Assembly: GCF_950295315.1 (NCBI RefSeq)
Contig: NC_080168.1
Coordinates: 2,548,573-2,612,572 of the forward strand
Length of the DNA stretch: 64,000 bases
DNA from: Erinaceus europaeus
Lineage: Eukaryota > Chordata > Mammalia > Eulipotyphla > Erinaceidae
Direction of reading: 5' to 3'
Shown: positions 42,715 through 52,999 of the stretch, in pieces
How the letters are laid out: every line of letters begins with the position of its first letter
How positions within the stretch are numbered: the stretch's first letter is position 1
Position numbers and translations under genes: made by a program
The notes under the pieces: model-generated
What the model was told of the DNA's origin: nothing
Database searches by the model: none
What the model saw: the letters and a program-made list of their open reading frames with translations, nothing else

Positions 42715-43390
42715 TTTTTATTAGTGATTTAATATTGATTTAAAAATTATAAGGGGTCTAATTCCACACTGTTCCCACCACCAGAGTTCCATGTCTCCAT
42801 TCCCTCCATTAGAAACTTCAGTGTTTCTCTCAAGGTCACAAAAATGGGTTGACGATAATTTTCATAACTATCTATATTTGTATATATTTGCCTATATTTT
42901 CATATGTCCCTGCCATCTCTTCATTTTTAAAAAAAATTATTAGTGACAATACTGACTTACAAGGTATTATAAGGTAACAGGGGTATAATTCCACACTGTT
43001 CTTATCACTAGAGCTCTGTGTCCCCATCCCTCCGTTAGAAGCCACAGTAGTTCTCCCAAGGTCACAGATACGGGTTGACTATTATTTCTGTATTTGTCTA
43101 TGTTTATAGACACTTGCCATTTTTTACATGGTTTTGTCTTCTCTTCCTTTCTAAGACACGCCTACAGCTATCACTACTTCCAAATGTCCTTCCTTTTTTC
43201 CTCCTCTCTCTGGGTCCTGGTGGAATTGGGGTTCAGAGCCCTCTGGTCATCTTCCCCTAATATTTCTCTTCTGCTGCAGAATGGGCCAGAATTCTTTATG
43301 GGGGGTGGGTGTGGGGGGCAGAAGGTGGCTGGTCTGGCTTCTGTAATTGCTTCTCTGCTGGACATGATGGATCCCTACCCTCAACCTCTT
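42715..43390 (-). mobile_element. Repeat E2, two overlapping fragments
   Basis: Two antisense E2 3' ends occur in a row (42715-42910 and 42930-43390). Each begins with TTATTAGTGA-type sequence followed by ttccacactgttc and ccctccattagaa or ccctccgttagaa. The second extends into ccagaattctttatgggggg and cagaaggtggctggtctggc. Confidence 0.8.
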
Positions 43391-43397
43391 TAAAAAA

Positions 43398-43710
43398 TTT
43401 TTTTTTAATTTATTTAAAAAGGAGACATTAACAAAACCATAGGAAAAGAGAGGCAAACTCCACTTAATTCCCAATACCAGATCTCCATATTCCATCCCCT
43501 CCCCTGATAGCTTTCCTATTCTTTATCCCTCTGGGAGTATGGACCCAAGGTCATTGTTGGATGCAGAAGGTGGAAGGTCTGGCTTCTGTCATTGCTTCCC
43601 CAATGAACATGGGAGCTGACTGGTCAATCTTTTTTATCTTCACCAGTGAGGCAGGGCTTTGGGGCGGTAGGGTTCTGGGACACACTGTTGAGGTCGTCTG
43701 CCCAGGGAAG
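43398..43710 (-). mobile_element. Repeat E copy
   Basis: Antisense E: tail ttttttaatttatttaaaaaggagacattaac, accataggaaaagagagg, tagctttcctattctttatccctctgggag, gatgcagaaggtggaagg and ctgcccagggaagc. It is inserted into or beside E2. Confidence 0.82.
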
Positions 43711-44378
43711 CTGCTTGACCATTTTCTAAAGGATGAACACAGTTTTCTACATGTCTATCAGTATAAAATCCTCAATACTAGCCACCAATTTATACCTTGA
43801 TAACTTATTAGCTTCTCTCCACCCATGAAACCTAAAAAAAAAATGCAATGGAATAAAAGAGAAGTTAGAGAATTTCTACTGAGCGTGTCATCGACACATA
43901 GTGCTCTCTGTCAGGCTCTGATGGACACTCTTGAGACCTGCTATTTGCATACAGTGCGAACTAATGAGGAATCCTGAAGCCAGAGTCAGGAAGCCCTTGG
44001 GGATTTTGATTTAGAGACAAGACGGGCCAATTAAGCGGAAGAGGTAAATGTGAGAACTGATCTTTTTCTTCTCTTTATTCCCTGGAATACCATGCGGGGT
44101 TCTATTTGTGCCTGAGACCCAGTGGCTTCTAATGGGATCCGAGCAGACACTGCAATCACCCAGGACTGCCCATTAATCTGAAAAGCCACTGACTTTTGTT
44201 GAGAGACAGCCCACAGAAGATGACATGCCGGATATCTATGTCCCTGTCCTGCTGGTCTTTTGAAAAGTGAGGCTCTATGGGTGTCATGTGTACTGTCACT
44301 TGATTGTAAGTGACAGGAAGCTCAAGGCCATTACAAAATGAAACAGGAGAAAAAAAGCAGCACAGAAAGTGATTCTGT

Positions 44379-44422
<44 letters not shown>

Positions 44423-44590
44423 CAGATTATTTGAAAGAGGTCCCCTAAGGTGACATTCAGTGAGGTCTGCTTGAACTGCCTTGGGAGTGAAAGGCTGTCT
44501 GTGGAGTGTGTGCTCTGTGCACAGTGTGGCTATGAGAAGGACAGAAGCTGGCTTCCTACCCTCTGGAGTTTCTCTTTTGCATTATCACAG
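43711..44590. other. Unique sequence with (CT)n at 44382-44420
   Basis: No exon or repeat family apart from the CT microsatellite. Confidence 0.45.
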
Positions 44591-44599
44591 ATTAACTCA

Positions 44600-45345
44600 G
44601 TATTGCCCCGTGACCACAAGTGCTGCGGCGGTGGAGAGGGGAGAGACCTGGCATGTCCTGGAAGGTCAGCAAAGGGACTCAGGGATGATTACTCTGGCTT
44701 CTGTGCAAAATATGGGCCCCAGGTTAGATCGATGGGGTTTAGATACTTTTCTTATATTTGGGAACTACTCTCTGCCCTGATCCAACTTTTAGTCCTATTC
44801 TCGACTCTGACATCATCTTCACAGACAATATTTTAAGTCCACTTGCCTGTTAGCTATTGGGCTCAGGCAAAAACTAGTAAAGACATGGGTCCCTTGGTAC
44901 ATACCTAAAATGGCCTTCCTAGCTTCCCATTTCATCAGCTCTATTCTTACCTTTGGGTACCTTTTTATTAAACAATTTTTCCTGCTTTATAACTTACCAA
45001 CTTTTAGCCATCAAGTTGCAGATGCTACTATGATTCCACCCTGACCTCCCTGGGCAGACAACCTCACCCATGTGTCCCAGAGCCTCCCCTCCTCAGATCC
45101 CTACCCCACTAGGGAAAGACAGAAACAGGCTGGGGCTGTGGATCTACCTACCAATGTCCATGACCAGCAGAGAAGCAGTTACAGAAGCCAGAGCCCCCAC
45201 CTTCTGAACCCCATAAAGAATTTTGGTGCATACTCCCAGAGGGATAACGAGTAAGGAAGCTTCCAATGAAGGGGATGGGATACAGAACTCTAGTGGTGGG
45301 AACTGTGTGGGATTGTACCCCTGTTATCTTACAATCTTGTACTAT
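44600..45345 (+). mobile_element. Repeat E, long copy
   Basis: The upstream part aligns in order with the reverse of 16215-16640: ggactcaggg, ctctgccct, tctgacatcat, tccacttgcctgttagct, ttgggctcaggcaaaaact, tattaaacaattttt. The common body follows: gccatcaagttgcagatgctactatgattcc, and aactctagtggtgggaactgtgtggg. Confidence 0.82.
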
Positions 45346-45403
45346 ATGCGCTTAACTCCATGCACCACCATTTATTTTTAAGTCATTAAAAATAAATAAT
45401 AAG

Positions 45404-45718
45404 GGAGTCAGGCGGTAGTGCAGTGGGTTAAGTGCAGGTGGCGCAAAGCTCAAAGACTGGTATAAGGACCCCGGTTCGAGCCCCCCGCTCCCCACCTGCA
45501 GGGGAGTCACTTCACAGGCGGTGAAGCAGGTCTGCAGGTGTCTGTCTTTCTCTCCCTCTCTCTAGCTCCCCTTCCTCTTTCAATTTCTCTCTGCCCTATC
45601 CAATAAAATGGAAAAAAAAATGTCCACCAGGAACAGTGGATTCATAGTGCGGGCACTGAGCCCCAGTGATAACAACAGAGGCAAAGATAAATAAATAAAC
45701 AAATAAAATAAAATAAAG
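45404..45718 (+). mobile_element. SINE-A2, full length, sense
   Basis: The complete unit runs from GGGAGTCAGGCGG through the shared body to the A2 end (caccaggaacagtgg, attcatagtgcgggcactgagccccag) and a tail of AAATAAATAAAC units. It is the best sense template for A2 in the window. Confidence 0.93.
45416..45483 (+). promoter_or_regulatory. Internal Pol III promoter (A and B boxes) of SINE-A2
   Basis: A box TAGTGCAGTGGG at 45416-45427 and B box GGTTCGAGCCC at 45473-45483 fit tRNA-gene consensus with ordinary spacing. Activity is not shown. Confidence 0.7.
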
Positions 45719-45719
45719 T

Positions 45720-45912
45720 GAATATAGTCATTGGTACAGGTGTAAAATTTGTCAGTTTTATGCAAAACACTCTCAGCCCCCAGTGTAAGTCCTTCACCGT
45801 CAGTTACCAGGACCTGGAAGCTCTCTATCCCTCTCCTCCACCCCCAGAGTCCTTTCCTTTGTTGCTGTACACCAAACCCAGTCCAACTTCTGCATTCTGT
45901 TTCCCCTTTCTG
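45720..45912 (-). mobile_element. L1 3' UTR fragment
   Basis: Antisense gtacaggtgtaaaatttgtcagttttatgcaaaacactctcagcc, ttaccaggacctggaagc, gagtcctttcctttgttgctgtacacc. Confidence 0.78.
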
Positions 45913-46040
45913 CACATCTGTGTTCACAGCAGCATAATTTGTAATAATCAAAATCTGGAAGCAACCCAGGTGTCCAACAACAGATGAGATGAGTGGGTGA
46001 GAAAGTTGTGATCTATATACACAACAGAATAAGAATATTT
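45913..46040 (+). mobile_element. L1 ORF2 C-terminal fragment, inverted to neighbour
   Basis: Sense gtgttcacagcagcataatttgtaataatc, gaagcaacccaggtgtccaacaacag and tgatctatatacacaacag. Read on the minus strand, the pair gives an inverted upstream part joined to a sense 3' UTR, the twin-priming layout. Confidence 0.75.
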
Positions 46041-46099
46041 GTCCTGATTGTTAAGGTTAATCTCCCATTCAATCTTCTCTCTCTCTCTATTTTTTTTAA

Positions 46100-46262
46100 A
46101 TTTCAGGTTCACACATACATACATATGGGGTGATGAGGGGAGGTAGACACCACAGCACTGAAGCTTCCTCCAATGGAGTGGAGACCAGACTTGAACCTTG
46201 GTTGTGCACATGGGAAAGAGATGTACAATCCAGGTCCATCCAGGTGAGCTCTTTGCTCAGTC
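46100..46262 (-). mobile_element. Diverged tRNA-type SINE (D-like)
   Basis: Antisense cactgaagcttcctccaatggagtggagaccagacttgaaccttgg and ccaggtgagctctttgctc. It resembles 30195-30382. Confidence 0.6.
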
Positions 46263-46407
46263 TCCTGCATTTTTATTTAAAAGGTAATTTCTAGAAACCT
46301 TACCCCCAGAGTCTGTGTCTCCACAGGTGTAAGTTCTGTTTCCAGAGTAAATAGTTCTCTTGCTTGCACACTGCAACCACTTGGGAAGCTTCAAAAACTA
46401 GAGATGT

Positions 46408-46565
46408 CTGGGCTGGGGAGACAGCTAAGTGTCAGAGCACAGAACTCACATGCCAGAGGCCCCAGGTTCAGTCCCCGGCACTACCACACTCCAGAGCTGA
46501 GCAGTGCTCTGTCCTCATCATGCCTCAATACTTGTCTCTCTCTTTCTCCTAAAACTAGATAAATT
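46408..46565 (+). mobile_element. SINE-D copy
   Basis: gggctggggagacagctaag head, ccccaggttcagtccccggcac B box, actccagagctgagcagtgctctg core and a short pyrimidine end. Confidence 0.8.
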
Positions 46566-47070
46566 TTCTACAGTAGCCCAGTAGTACCTTGATCCCACCC
46601 ACAGAGGTACTGACTCTATGGACCTTGGGGTACAGCTTGCATTCTGAGATTTCTGGAAGCTCGGAGAGGTGGGTCAGGCTGGCAACCGTGGTTTCTGGTG
46701 AATTCTGAAATCTGGACTAAGACTCCATTGAAATGAACAGACTCTAAATCCTCCTAACTCCAAAAAGCTTTGATTCTGTGAACAGTATGTCGGCATAAGC
46801 TGGTCAAGGGCTTTAAACACCGGACTAAAGGATTTGTACTTGGTTTTATAGGCAGCAGGAGACACAAGATGTTTGGGCAGGAGGATAATTTAACGCCTCT
46901 CACCTGTGCAGAGTTCACTGCTCAGGAACGTGACAGGCCTGCCAGGGAGAGATCAGAGAGGAGCAACCTGACTCTTTACTGCCGATTCCTTGCTGAAAAG
47001 GGGAGACCCTGCCAGCTTACTCATGTGAAAGGGATGTGCGTCTCCAACAGCACAGACAGCAACAGCACAA
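46566..47070. other. No recognisable feature
   Basis: Unique sequence; the frame at 46869-47132 has no known domain. Confidence 0.4.
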
Positions 47071-47172
47071 GGGACAGACGACCTCACCAATATGCCCCTG
47101 AACCTCCCTTCCCCAGAGCCCTGCCCCACTAGGGAAAGATAGAAGAAATAAGCTGGGGGTGTGGATCGGCCT
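47071..47172 (+). mobile_element. Repeat E fragment, cut by SINE-B
   Basis: gacagacgacctcaccaatatgcccctg, cagagccctgccccactagggaaagatag and gctgggggtgtggatcggcctgcc, then SINE sequence begins. Confidence 0.85.
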
Positions 47173-47352
47173 GCCCCTTTTCTCTTATTTGATAGGACTG
47201 AGACATTGAGAAGAGAGAGGGAGAGAGACAGAGAGACAGCAGCAGCTCTGCTTCACCGCTCATGAAGCTTCCACCACCTCTGCAGATGGGGTCTGGGAGT
47301 TGGAACCTGAGTCCTTCCCTATGCTCAGCTAGATGCACCCCTGCAGGGCCCA
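47173..47352 (-). mobile_element. SINE-B copy
   Basis: Antisense ttatttgataggactgag, gctctgcttcaccgctcatgaagc, gagttggaacctgagtcc and a worn head. It ends with cccctgcagggccc. Confidence 0.8.
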
Positions 47353-48434
47353 ATGTGACGTCACGACTTTTAAGAAAAGATTATAGGGCCGGGTGCTGGT
47401 GCCTTGAAGCAGGACGAAAGCTCTCTCAGCTTTGGATGTCCTGCATCTTTCTGACACCACCATCATACCATCCTCCCTTTGCACCCAGGACTCACTCTTC
47501 TCCTCCCCGGCAACACACCCAGCCCACAGTCAGCTCAATATGAATCCAATCAGGGGCCTCCCTCTGTGTGGCCAACAACCCCTCCCAGCTCCTAGTGTGG
47601 GGAGCAGCTGCAGAGCCCTGACCCCAGCCAATAATAACAATGTTGAAACATACTTTGATTTGCCACCGGGGCACTGGCTTGCTTTTCCCCACCTGCCTTT
47701 AATTCTTGCCCTCACCACAAGCTGATAGATAGAGATAGGCATCAAAGACTTATCAGATGAGTGTGCTCCAGAGAACCGAAATGTTCAGTCCATCTAATTT
47801 AGCAAATTCTAAATAGCTACCTTCAACTAAATTCAAAGAATAGCATTGTTCATCTCTTTGCTCTATTGAAAAAAGAAAAAAAAAAGGTCTTTCTGCTAAC
47901 GGAATCAGGACAAGCCACTAAGAGAATGCAACAAGGTATTAAAAAAAAAAAAAGGAAAACATAAGAAAAAGGAAAGTTAAAAGAACATTTTCAAGCAAGG
48001 ATTTCAGTTTTCACAAAAGCTTAAGGCTGGTCTGTATTCTGATGTCACTGAAATAGCCCTGGTTTAAACTCAAGTTCTCTAATTACTAGTTAGGGAATGA
48101 AAAAAAAAAAAAAAAAAAACTTTCTTTCCCAGGCAAGCATCAAGAGCAAACTCCTGGTTAAACTCCTCTGATTACAAAAGCCCTTTGTTCACAGACCTTA
48201 AGTGGGCCCTCTCACTAGCAATATGCTCCCAGAATCCAGAAGATCAACCCCTTCCCCCAGAGGAAGAGAAGTGTTTGCCTTGAAAATGGATTGAAAAGAA
48301 AGTAAATGTCTAGCTCTTGACTGCTCTGATTCGCCCTTTCTGCTCCATCTTTGCTGCGGAAGCCTCACAGAATCCCCATGAGTATGGACATGGTATAAAA
48401 TGGCAGTGTAGTGAATGGCTAAAAACATTTGCAC
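47353..48434. other. No recognisable feature
   Basis: About 1.1 kb of unique sequence, with A runs (47938-47953, 48100-48119). No exon or named repeat. Confidence 0.45.
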
Positions 48435-48436
48435 TA

Positions 48437-49040
48437 GGGGCCGGGCAGTGGCACACCTGGTCAAACTCACAAAGATCAAGGATATGCATAAGAGCCAGGT
48501 GCAAGTCCTGGCTCCTCACCTGCGGGGGTCACTTCACACGTGGTATCTATCTTTCTCCCTGTTTTTTCTTTTTTCTTTGCTCAGTGCCTGCACCATGAAT
48601 CCACTGCTCCTGGAGGCCTTTTTTTTTTTTCCTCCTTTTGTTGCCCTGTTATTGTAGCCTTGTTGTGGTTATTGTTGTTGTTGATGTCGTTCGTTGTTGG
48701 ATAGGACGGAGAGGAATGGAGAGAGGAAGGGAAGACAGAGAGGGGGAAAGACAGACACCCACAGACCTGCTTCACCGCCTGTGAAGCGACTCCCCTGCAG
48801 GTAGCGAGCCGGGGGCTCGAACCGGGATCCTTACGCTGGTCCTTGCGCTTTGTGCCACGTGCGTTTAACCCACTGCTCCACCGCCTGACCACTTCTCTCT
48901 CCCTTTCTATCTCCCCCTCCTCTTTCAATTTCTCTCTGATCTGCCCAATAAAATGGAGAAATAACGGCTGCCAGGAGCAGTGGATTCATGGTGCCAGCAC
49001 CCAACCCCAGCAATAATCCTGGAAGCAGAAAAAAAAAAAA
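48437..49040 (+). mobile_element. SINE-B/A2 host copy, split by SINE-A2
   Basis: Head gggccgggcagtggcacacctgg and caagtcctggctcctcacctgcgg precede the insertion. After it come ctctttcaatttctctctgatctgcccaataaaatgg and the A2 end (ccaggagcagtggattcatgg) with an A tail at 49029-49040. The head is B-like and the tail A2-like, a composite. Confidence 0.8.
48570..48893 (-). mobile_element. SINE-A2 nested in another SINE
   Basis: Antisense ttgctcagtgcctgcaccatgaatccactgctcctggaggcc, body and gggggctcgaaccgggatccttacgctgg, ending cgcctgacc. High identity to consensus indicates a recent insertion. Confidence 0.9.
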
Positions 49041-49169
49041 GAACTTACTTCTTGAGAACCTTCCTTGAGTCAGAGAATAGTCAGCTTTTGCTGTGTCTCC
49101 AATGCTTAAAGCCTAAGTTAGGTGAGTATTAGCTTCATTTGACTGATGCGTATTATAGGGAGAAATTAC

Positions 49170-49368
49170 CGGGGTCAGGTAGTGGTGCACCTGGTTGAGC
49201 ACATACGTTACAGTGTATGAGGCCCTGGGTTCAAGCCCTTGGTACCCACGTGTGGGGGAAAGCTTTGTGAGTGGTGAAGCAGTATTGCAGGTTATTGCCC
49301 TCTCTATTACCCTTTCCCCTCAATTTCTGGCTGTCTCTATCCAATAAAATCATGAAGATGATAAAAAA
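49170..49368 (+). mobile_element. SINE-B copy
   Basis: ggtcaggtagtggtgcacctggttgagc, gggttcaagcccttggtacc, gtgggggaaagctttgtgagtgg and caatttctggctgtctctatccaataaaatc. Confidence 0.88.
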
Positions 49369-49545
49369 TTAAAAATAGAAATCTACCTCTTCTATAGAGT
49401 ATAGGCTTTCTCACTTGATTTGACAAGGATGAAATTCAATAATCCAACTGATCACTCCCTGGAATGAGGGTAAATTAGGGACTTCTGGTTCATCCCAGAT
49501 TCAGACAATGTATCAGACAAGGAAACAATCACTTCGTAATACTTT

Positions 49546-49763
49546 TTATTTAATTGTTGTTGTTACTGATGTCATCGTTGTTAGATAGGACAGAGAGAAA
49601 TGGAGAGAGGAGGGGAAGACAGAGAGGGAGAGAGATAGACACCAACAGACCTGCTTTAACGCCCGTGAAGTGACTCCCCTATAGGTGGGGAGGGGGCGAC
49701 TCAAACTGGGATCCTTATGCTGGCCCACGTGTGTTTAACCTGCTGTGCTACTGCCTGACTCCC
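49546..49763 (-). mobile_element. SINE-A, right member of a minus-strand pair
   Basis: Antisense copy with a shortened tail (TTTATTTAATTGTTGTTG) and complete head ending ctgcctgactccc at 49763. GTAATACTTT occurs at 49536-49545 and again only after the second SINE (50388-50397). Confidence 0.88.
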
Positions 49764-50387
49764 AAATATTTATTTATTCCCTTTTTTTTTGCCCTTGTTG
49801 TTTTATTGTTGTAGTTATTATTGTAGTTGTTATTGATGTGTCGTTGTTGGATAGTGCTGGCTGGCTTCGCAGCGGGAGACAGATGACCAGTGAGCGGTAC
49901 GCAGTTCAGTCTTTATTCATGTGGAACGCAGTGCAATCTAAGCTATCTCTAATCACAATCCTGTCCTTATATATACTCGCCAAGTAGGGTGGAAACAGGA
50001 TGTGACGTAGAGAGTGTGGTGCGAAAAGAGACTGGTGGAGCAAAAAGACATCATGAACCAGTGGGGATTAAACAAATGCCGGGCAGGCAGGGTGGTACTT
50101 AGTGAACAGTGGTTATGTAAATAGAATACAGTGTTAAGCAGGGGGGATTAAACCAATGAAACAGAAGGGGTTTTAGAAGCAGAATTAGAAGCATACCAAC
50201 AGGATAGGACAGAGAGAAATGGAGAGAGGAGGGGAAGACAGAGAGGGGGAGAGAAAGACAGACACCTGCAGACCTGCTTCACAGCTTGTGAAGCGACTCC
50301 CCTGCAGGTGGGGAGCCGGGGCTCGATCCGGGATCCTTTTACTTCGCGCCAATGAGGTCAACCCACTAGGCTACCGGCTGACTCATT
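49764..50387 (-). mobile_element. SINE-A, second member, hosting a solo LTR
   Basis: Its tail (AAATATTTATTTATTCCC) abuts the head of the previous SINE with no target duplication between them. The body is interrupted by the LTR after ggatag and resumes at ggataggacagagagaaatgg to the head near 50387. Confidence 0.9.
49855..50201 (-). mobile_element. Solo ERV class II LTR with 6-bp target duplication
   Basis: A 347-bp LTR bounded by TG and CA and flanked by GGATAG (49849-49854 and 50202-50207). A 6-bp duplication fits class II (ERVK-like) integrases. In its own direction it has a TATATATAAGG box (complement of 49965-49975) and an AATAAA signal (complement of TTTATT at 49912-49917). No internal retroviral sequence remains, so recombination between two LTRs removed the rest. 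It is the same family as 17577-17930 but better preserved. Confidence 0.93.
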
Positions 50388-50397
50388 GTAATACTTT

Positions 50398-51023
50398 AGA
50401 CCGTATTTCTACCTTCCGTCAGAGACTAAGCTGATTTTTTTTTGTAATCATCTTTGGCCATTTGTCAGAGACAGAAATTCTAGGTTTCAAAATTAAGAAG
50501 GAATTTGAAGTCTTGCTCAATTGTCTTTCATGTTACAGTCAAAGCAAGAGAGTTTCCAGGTCAACCAACCAACCCTTACTTGGTTAGGACTAGTATCCAG
50601 AACTAGTGATTCCCAGTTAAATGGACTTGCTGTCCTCCCCAAGTAATCTGATGAGCACAAGCTTGCAAAGGGAGTCATGAACTGAGATGCACCCTAACCC
50701 CATCCTGTTTAGTCTCTTTTCTTCCCGGGTCCTTTCCTTCTGTGTATCCTTCCAATTCAATCGGGGTATCAGTCAAAGGAAAAAAAAAAAAAAGCTCTGA
50801 GGGAGAAAGAAGGTAGATGGAGAAACATGAATAAGAAGGATTAGGACCACAAAGGCTAGAGAATGCATTCAAGACAATGGTGAACTCACTTGGGGTTACC
50901 CACTTCCACTTTAGCACTGCTTGCTAAGCATTTCTTCCACACTTCATATCCGTTTCCCTCTTCAATGGATGAATGTTTTCATTCCTGTTATGCCTGAGAA
51001 AGTTCCAAAAATACACACACATA

Positions 51024-51056
<33 letters not shown>

Positions 51057-51288
51057 GGTTGTATGGTATTTTAGAATTTGCCCCAGAACAGAAAGAACTC
51101 TGAAATGGAACTAGTTTTCTGTGTCTGTTTGTTTGCCAGGCTCTACCCTCACTGTGTTAAGGGCGGAGCTTGAAATTAGGACTTAGAGATTTGTATTTCA
51201 TCCTTGAAATTAGGACTTAGAGATTTGTATTTTTCACTGCCAGGGCCAGTTTTAAACAGAGTCACAGAGAATCCAAAACTTTAAGCAG
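50398..51288. other. Unique sequence with A runs and a 29-bp tandem duplication
   Basis: An A run lies at about 51026-51054. The unit ttgaaattaggacttagag...tttgtattt occurs at about 51171-51199 and 51206-51234. No gene seen. Confidence 0.6.
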
Positions 51289-51299
51289 GCAAATAGGAA

Positions 51300-51525
51300 G
51301 TTTTTAAAAAAAATATTTTAAAAACATTTTCTAACATTATTTATTTATTTATTTATTATTGAACAGAAGCAGAGAGAAATTGAGAGGGGAGACAGAGAGA
51401 CACCTGCAGAATGCTTCACCACTCATGAACTTTCCCCCCTGCAGGTGGAGACCAGGACTTGAACCTGGGTCCTTTTGCACTGTAATGTGTATGCTTAACC
51501 AGTGGTGCCACAACCTGGCCCCTCA
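51300..51525 (-). mobile_element. SINE-B copy
   Basis: Antisense tail TTATTTATTTATTTATTATTG, gagagacacctgcagaatgc, gcaggtggagaccaggacttgaacctgggtcc and accagtggtgccacaacc. A perfect duplication GCAAATAGGAA (51289-51299 and 51526-51536) flanks it. Confidence 0.93.
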
Positions 51526-51536
51526 GCAAATAGGAA

Positions 51537-52172
51537 TTGAATTCCTGGCTGGATTCCTAGTTAACCAAAGATAAACTTCTGAATCACAAGACCTGGTTTG
51601 TCATACTTGCAACAGGAATGAGGACAGATGCAGAGACTGGGCAAGGGGTGTTATCTGAGGGCATTGCCACCTCGTGCGAGTGAGGTTGGCGTTCAGCGAG
51701 TGCTGATTGGCGCCAGTGACATCTTCATTGTCAGCTCCCTCAAGTTATAGCCGTGTCATGGTGTCTGGCAAATATCTGTACTTAGTAGAAATGTTCACTT
51801 ACATCAGAGGCTTTCATGGAATAATCTAGAGTTAGATGGATGGACACGAGTCCCGAGACTCCATTTAGGTGAGGGTGTAAGTCTTAGGTGAAGTTTAATT
51901 TCCCTTTTCTGAAGGGAGGACTGGAGGCAGGCATAGGGGCATGTCAGGGCTGTGCTTTTTAGAGATGAGGTGGCTTTGGGTTGACAGGTAATCTGAGAGG
52001 CAGGGTCTTCAGTGTAGTAAGAGAGGGAATAGCCACAGGGTTCTCCCAGGGGACCTGAAATCAGGTTAAGGCAAAACCAGAATCTGGAGATCTCCTTGGA
52101 ATCTGGTGGACATTGGAATGGACAAACTCACTGCCTAGGACAGGGGCCACTCTAACTATAAAACTACTACTG
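51537..52172. other. No recognisable feature
   Basis: Unique sequence without gene or repeat identified. Confidence 0.4.
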
Positions 52173-52175
52173 ACT

Positions 52176-52512
52176 GGAGGCCGAATGGTAGCGCGGCAGG
52201 TTAAGTGCATGTGGTGCAAAGTGCAAGCACCAGTGTAAGCATCCTGGTTCGAGCCCCTGCCTCCCCACCTGCAGGGGGGCCGCTTCCCAAGTGGTGAAGC
52301 AGGTCTGCAGGTATCTGTCTTTCTCTCCCCTTCCTTGTCTTCTCTTCCTCTCTCCGTTTCTCTCTGTCCTATCCAACAACAACAACAGAAATGACAATGA
52401 CGACAACAAGGGCATCAAAATGGGAAAAATAGCCTTCAGGAGCAGTGGATTGGTAGTGCAGGCATGAGCCCCAGCAATAACCCTGGAGGAAAGCAAACAA
52501 CAACAACAAACT
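52176..52512 (+). mobile_element. SINE-A2, full length, sense
   Basis: A box TAGCGCGGCAGG (one mismatch), B box GGTTCGAGCCC, the common body, a CAACAACAACAGAAATGAC section, then ttcaggagcagtggattggtagtgcaggc and ccccagcaataaccctggagg. It carries both the CAACAA block of SINE-A and the A2 end. Confidence 0.92.
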
Positions 52513-52689
52513 CCTTCCATCCATGGAATCTCTAAAGGCTTTTTTTCTGAGAGCTCTGTATGGCATGGTTATATGGTTCATTAATTTCTTTCCTGCTGAT
52601 AATTATCAACTGGACGGTGATAGCAGAGAGAATGTAGTTTTCTAATGGATATCGTTAGTGACTTCTGTGAATGTTTTTACAAAAACCTA

Positions 52690-52885
52690 GGGGACTGGGC
52701 AATGGTGTACTTGATTGAGCACACACTCTACCGTGCTCAAGGACCCCAGTTCAAGTCCCCATTCCCCATCTGTAGAGAAGAAGCTTCATGAGCAGTGAAG
52801 CAGAGCTACAAGTCTCTCTCTCTCTTCCTCTTCCTCCACCCCCTCTCAATTCCTTCTTGTCCTATCGATATAAAAGAAAAAGAGA
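52690..52885 (+). mobile_element. SINE-B copy
   Basis: ggactgggcaatggtgtacttgattgagc, cagttcaagtccccattccc, gagcagtgaagcagagctac, ccctctcaattccttcttgtcctatcgat and an A-rich end. Confidence 0.87.
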
Positions 52886-52999
52886 AACACATAATTAAAA
52901 TAGAAGGCTTGGGATTACATCCTATTTGGAGCTCAAATGTTAGCGCTGCCACGTATCAGTTGTGGATCTTTCTGGCTGCTCAATCTTTTCTTTCTTTGT

